Source: JACCZX01 sp040003315
GTDB taxonomy: Bacteria; Pseudomonadota; Gammaproteobacteria; Burkholderiales; Burkholderiaceae_F
Direction: 5' to 3'
NCBI GenBank assembly: GCA_040003315.1
Contig: JBDUCU010000131.1
Location: 1-7,637, forward strand
Length of the DNA stretch: 7,637 nucleotides
Positions 5,155 to 7,637 of the stretch are shown piece after piece (the first letter of the stretch is position 1; each line of letters starts with the position of its first letter). The notes beneath the pieces were generated by a model. That model was not told where the DNA came from. It searched no databases and saw only the letters and a program-made list of their open reading frames with translations. A program made the position numbers and the translations under genes.

Positions 5155-7248
5155 ATGCAGCGACGCGAATTTTTAAAAGGCACTTCAGTTGCGCTGGCCG
5201 CAACGCTGACGGGTTGCGGCGGCGGTGAGACCGGGGGCGCGCCTTCGGCCAACGCCTCACCGTCTCCAGCTCCGGCCCCACCGCCAGCGCCTGGGCCCGG
5301 CGCTGTCCCGTTGTCCGGCGGGCTTCCCGTCTTGACGCTGCATCCGACCAAGACGGTTAGCGGGCCGTACACCGCTGCGGTCTATCCACTGGAAGGTCTG
5401 GTTCCCGGTGGTCAGGATATCGATTCCCCCGACGACCCCACACTGCGATCGTCGGTGCTCTCGCGCTGGCCGGACGGATCGGCGGCGGTGGTCGTGGTTG
5501 CCGGCGAGACGAGCCTTTCTGTCGGTGCCTCGAAGCAGATTCGGCTGCGCGCCGGTTCGGCCAGTCAAGCAGCGCTGACGCCGGCAAGGATCGGGCAGTT
5601 GCTCTCCAATGTCACCATCGACTGCGCGGGCGTCGGTGCGGCCGTGTTCACCGATTTCAGCGTGCGTGAAAAACAGTGGTGGGCCAACGAACGCGTCATT
5701 TGCTGTCGCTATCGAAAGCCGATCGGCACCCATCCCACACTCGAGGCCGTGATCGACATCCACGCATTTTCGTCGGGCAGGGCGTGGGTCGAGGTCGTCG
5801 TTGAAAACTGCAAAATGGCCACCGCCAATCCGGCGATGCCGCCCTCCGCGGCGTATTCAGCGACGCTCAGCGTTAACGGGGCCGCCATGGCAGCTGTGTC
5901 CACCGCGGGAGCACCCGGCGCAGCGCATCAACCGTTTCGCGCCTGGTATGCCTCGGGCTGGGTGGGTGGCGATCCAGGGATCGATGTCACCCACGACACC
6001 GCGGCGATGCAGCTACATCCGCTATTTTTCAGGGTGTGGAAATCGGGTGGCAGCATGGCGACGTATGCGGCCGATGCGTATCAGCCGTGGGGAGTCGGGC
6101 GCCATCCTGCACACGACATGGGAGCGGGTGGCGACTCGGCGTTCATCGGTCCGCTGCCCGCGTGGGAAGTGCAGTACCTGCAGACGGGTGACAATCAAGT
6201 GCGTCGGGCGGTGATTGCATCCGCCTTGTCGGTCTTGAGCTTTGGCGTCAACTACCGCGATGCAGGCACTGGCCTCGTGCCGACGTTTGACCAGCTTGCG
6301 AACAGAAATCAACAGCAGTTTGGCTATGACCCCGCGCGTGCGTGGTTGAGCAACGGCGCTGAACCGGCGTGGGAGGTCGCCCATCATCCCGCAGCGGGCC
6401 TGATGGCTTTCATGTGCCGCCCGTCGCCCGCGTTCATCGAAATCGCGCAGAAAGTTGCCGTGTGGAACGGCACCTGGTCGAGCGATGACGGCACCTTCGG
6501 AGCCTACTATCAGACGCGCGGCAAGGCGTGGTGCATCCGCAGCCTGACGCATGCGATTTTCCTGACGCCCGATTCAGATGCGTGGAAACGTGCCGGTGGC
6601 GCAGCACTGTTTCGCAACGCGCGCTTGCTGAAGACGTTCCAGGATGACCCCAAGGCGACTTTGGGCTTCGTCTGGGATTACGCCCCGGGCAACCTTTACG
6701 ACTTCAATGCAGTTTTTGGCGGTACCGGCTTTATCCAACCTTTGTGGCAGCACCACTATCTCGTCACCGAACTGCACAAGGCGGCAAGCGCAAAACTGCT
6801 GGCAGGAACCGAACAAGCAACGCTGTCGGCTATCGCCGATTGGGCCGCCGCGCAGCCGGTTCGCTATGTCAACGAAGCGAGCGCTGGCGAATGGCGCATC
6901 CTGTACTACCAGACCCCGGTCGGCCGTAACGCGGCCACGATTGATTCGTTGCCGACCTGGAGCCAGCAGTTTGCATGGTTCTATGCCGATGCGCCTCCGC
7001 CCGCCGCGGGCCCGTGGCTGACAGGAAACTGGAAATCGACCACTTACGCTTCGGCCAGTCCTGACAGTAGCGCCGGTGCGTATTACCCGTCTTATTTCTG
7101 GTCAGCGTTGGTGGCAGCGGTTGAGCGCGGCGTCGCCGGCTCTGCGGCTGCGTGGAGCAAGGTCACAGCAAACGTCACGAACCTTTCGACGTGGAGCGAT
7201 GGCTTCGGCCCCGATCCGCGTTGGGGCGCCTATCCGAGGAACAAGTAA
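5155..7248 (+). CDS. Tat-exported lipoprotein, putative RIFT-barrel polysaccharide lyase-like protein
   Basis: This encodes 697 residues. It begins MQRREFLKGT, a near-consensus twin-arginine motif, followed by SVALAATLTGC with a lipobox cysteine at 21, so export folded through Tat and lipid anchoring are likely. A Pro/Ala/Ser-rich low-complexity linker covers about 28-52. A beta-rich domain from about 55 to 300 contains the run IDSPDDPTLRSSVLSRWPDGSA (89-110). RWPDGS after a conserved substrate-facing turn resembles the N-terminal RIFT-barrel domain of PcRGLX/YetA-like exo-rhamnogalacturonan lyase proteins. From about 330 to 690 the protein is Trp/Tyr-rich and helical-looking (QYLQTGDNQVRRAVIASALSV, AWEVAHHPAAGLMAFM, GKAWCIRSLTHAIFL, FIQPLWQHHYLVTELHKAA), which suggests an alpha/alpha-toroid as in many lyases and glycosidases. 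His410/411, His534/535 and Tyr residues are candidate active-site residues by analogy only. The Shine-Dalgarno is weak (GCGGG 5141-5145), so coupling to the preceding gene is likely. A lyase, hydrolase or modifying role on the locus's own polysaccharide is an inference. Confidence 0.75.
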   Translation: MQRREFLKGTSVALAATLTGCGGGETGGAPSANASPSPAPAPPPAPGPGAVPLSGGLPVLTLHPTKTVSGPYTAAVYPLEGLVPGGQDIDSPDDPTLRSSVLSRWPDGSAAVVVVAGETSLSVGASKQIRLRAGSASQAALTPARIGQLLSNVTIDCAGVGAAVFTDFSVREKQWWANERVICCRYRKPIGTHPTLEAVIDIHAFSSGRAWVEVVVENCKMATANPAMPPSAAYSATLSVNGAAMAAVSTAGAPGAAHQPFRAWYASGWVGGDPGIDVTHDTAAMQLHPLFFRVWKSGGSMATYAADAYQPWGVGRHPAHDMGAGGDSAFIGPLPAWEVQYLQTGDNQVRRAVIASALSVLSFGVNYRDAGTGLVPTFDQLANRNQQQFGYDPARAWLSNGAEPAWEVAHHPAAGLMAFMCRPSPAFIEIAQKVAVWNGTWSSDDGTFGAYYQTRGKAWCIRSLTHAIFLTPDSDAWKRAGGAALFRNARLLKTFQDDPKATLGFVWDYAPGNLYDFNAVFGGTGFIQPLWQHHYLVTELHKAASAKLLAGTEQATLSAIADWAAAQPVRYVNEASAGEWRILYYQTPVGRNAATIDSLPTWSQQFAWFYADAPPPAAGPWLTGNWKSTTYASASPDSSAGAYYPSYFWSALVAAVERGVAGSAAAWSKVTANVTNLSTWSDGFGPDPRWGAYPRNK
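7236..7240 (+). promoter_or_regulatory. Ribosome binding site GAGGA fixing the start at 7248
   Basis: GAGGA sits inside the last codons of the large lipoprotein gene, seven bases before the ATG at 7248. It makes the TAATG-overlapping start strong and independent of the upstream frame. Confidence 0.7.
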
Positions 7249-7637
7249 TGGGATTGATCACGTCGGCACCTGCGACCCTTTCGGTCACGTCGTTTCCATA
7301 TTCGCTTCCCGGTTCGGGACAGGCGTTCCTGATCGGGGCGAACACAGCGGAAAGCGTCCGACCGCCAACGCATTCAGAGTCCGATTGGACGTACTCGTTG
7401 TTTCGCTTTTACGGTGGTGGCACGTTCGTTGAAGACTTCTCCGCAGGCGGCGCATACGTCATTGCCGGCTCGGGAGGGCACGCCGTGCCGCCCAACTTCG
7501 GCGGCTGCCTGTTCGATTTTGCGGATGCGACCTGGAAGCGCATCGACAACGCCAACGGCATGCCGTGGATGGTGCGTGACCTGAACGCGCCGGGTTTTTC
7601 CGGCGAGATCAACAGCTTCGGCGAGATCAATTTTGCT
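7248..7637 (+). CDS. Kelch/galactose-oxidase-like beta-propeller protein (3' end beyond window)
   Basis: Translation from the ATG at 7248, which shares one base with the TAA of the previous gene (TAATG), gives 130 residues open to the right edge. Visible features are WTYSLFRFYGGGTFVEDFSAGGAYVIAGSGGHA (47-79), then LFDFADATWKRIDNANG (88-104) and GEINSFGEINF (119-129). A glycine pair, a few residues, an aromatic-rich strand and then W at regular distance are the signs of Kelch blades, as in the propeller of galactose oxidase and related proteins. Only the first blade or two are visible, so copper ligands or other catalytic residues cannot be checked. No signal peptide is evident at this start (MGLITSAPATLSVTSFPYSL), in contrast to the two lipoproteins before it. 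The overlap and shared strand indicate one operon. A role in binding or oxidising the polysaccharide is inference. Confidence 0.7.
   Translation, partial: MGLITSAPATLSVTSFPYSLPGSGQAFLIGANTAESVRPPTHSESDWTYSLFRFYGGGTFVEDFSAGGAYVIAGSGGHAVPPNFGGCLFDFADATWKRIDNANGMPWMVRDLNAPGFSGEINSFGEINFA

Noticed and set aside
4653..5372. Minus-strand 239-residue open frame across the two lipoprotein genes
   Set aside because: Its Gly/Pro/Ala-rich start is the reverse of the proline-rich linker of the large lipoprotein. Both plus-strand genes carry signal sequences.

Overview
The window looks like a high-GC proteobacterial chromosome segment. Codon third positions are G/C-rich throughout, and the genes resemble those of betaproteobacterial (Burkholderiales-like) exopolysaccharide loci; this placement is an inference from style, not a database match. 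It carries seven genes in two plus-strand blocks plus one divergent minus-strand gene. There are no tRNA or rRNA genes, CRISPR arrays, transposases or insertion-sequence ends that I can see.

Left part: the minus strand from 649 to the left edge encodes an exported right-handed parallel beta-helix protein (N-terminal 216 residues present), of the kind that binds, cleaves or epimerises polysaccharide. Directly divergent from it is a tightly coupled three-gene plus-strand operon: an ATP-grasp ligase (675-1790), a GT-B glycosyltransferase (1787-3037, ATGA overlap) and a fold-type III PLP-dependent decarboxylase of the DapDC/ornithine decarboxylase family (3030-4478, 8-base overlap). Ligase plus decarboxylase plus glycosyltransferase suggests that an amino-acid-derived amine is made and attached to a glycan or carrier. 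The decarboxylase is followed by a perfect 8-bp-stem hairpin.

Right part: after a 243-base gap with a candidate promoter comes a second block. It holds a small twin-arginine-type lipoprotein with a putative Ig-like domain (4722-5075), a 697-residue Tat/lipoprotein resembling RIFT-barrel polysaccharide lyases (5155-7248), and the start of a Kelch/galactose-oxidase-like beta-propeller protein (7248 to the right edge, TAATG overlap). These look like the envelope-side half of a polysaccharide synthesis and processing locus.

The most interesting points are: a CCC-TGA junction at the end of the Ig-like lipoprotein gene, followed in the +1 frame by 20 codons with strongly coding-like composition (programmed frameshift, or a recent one-base insertion); the ATP-grasp/PLP-decarboxylase pair inside a glycan cluster, recalling the BtrJ/BtrK logic; and a divergent gene pair whose start regions share a CATG.
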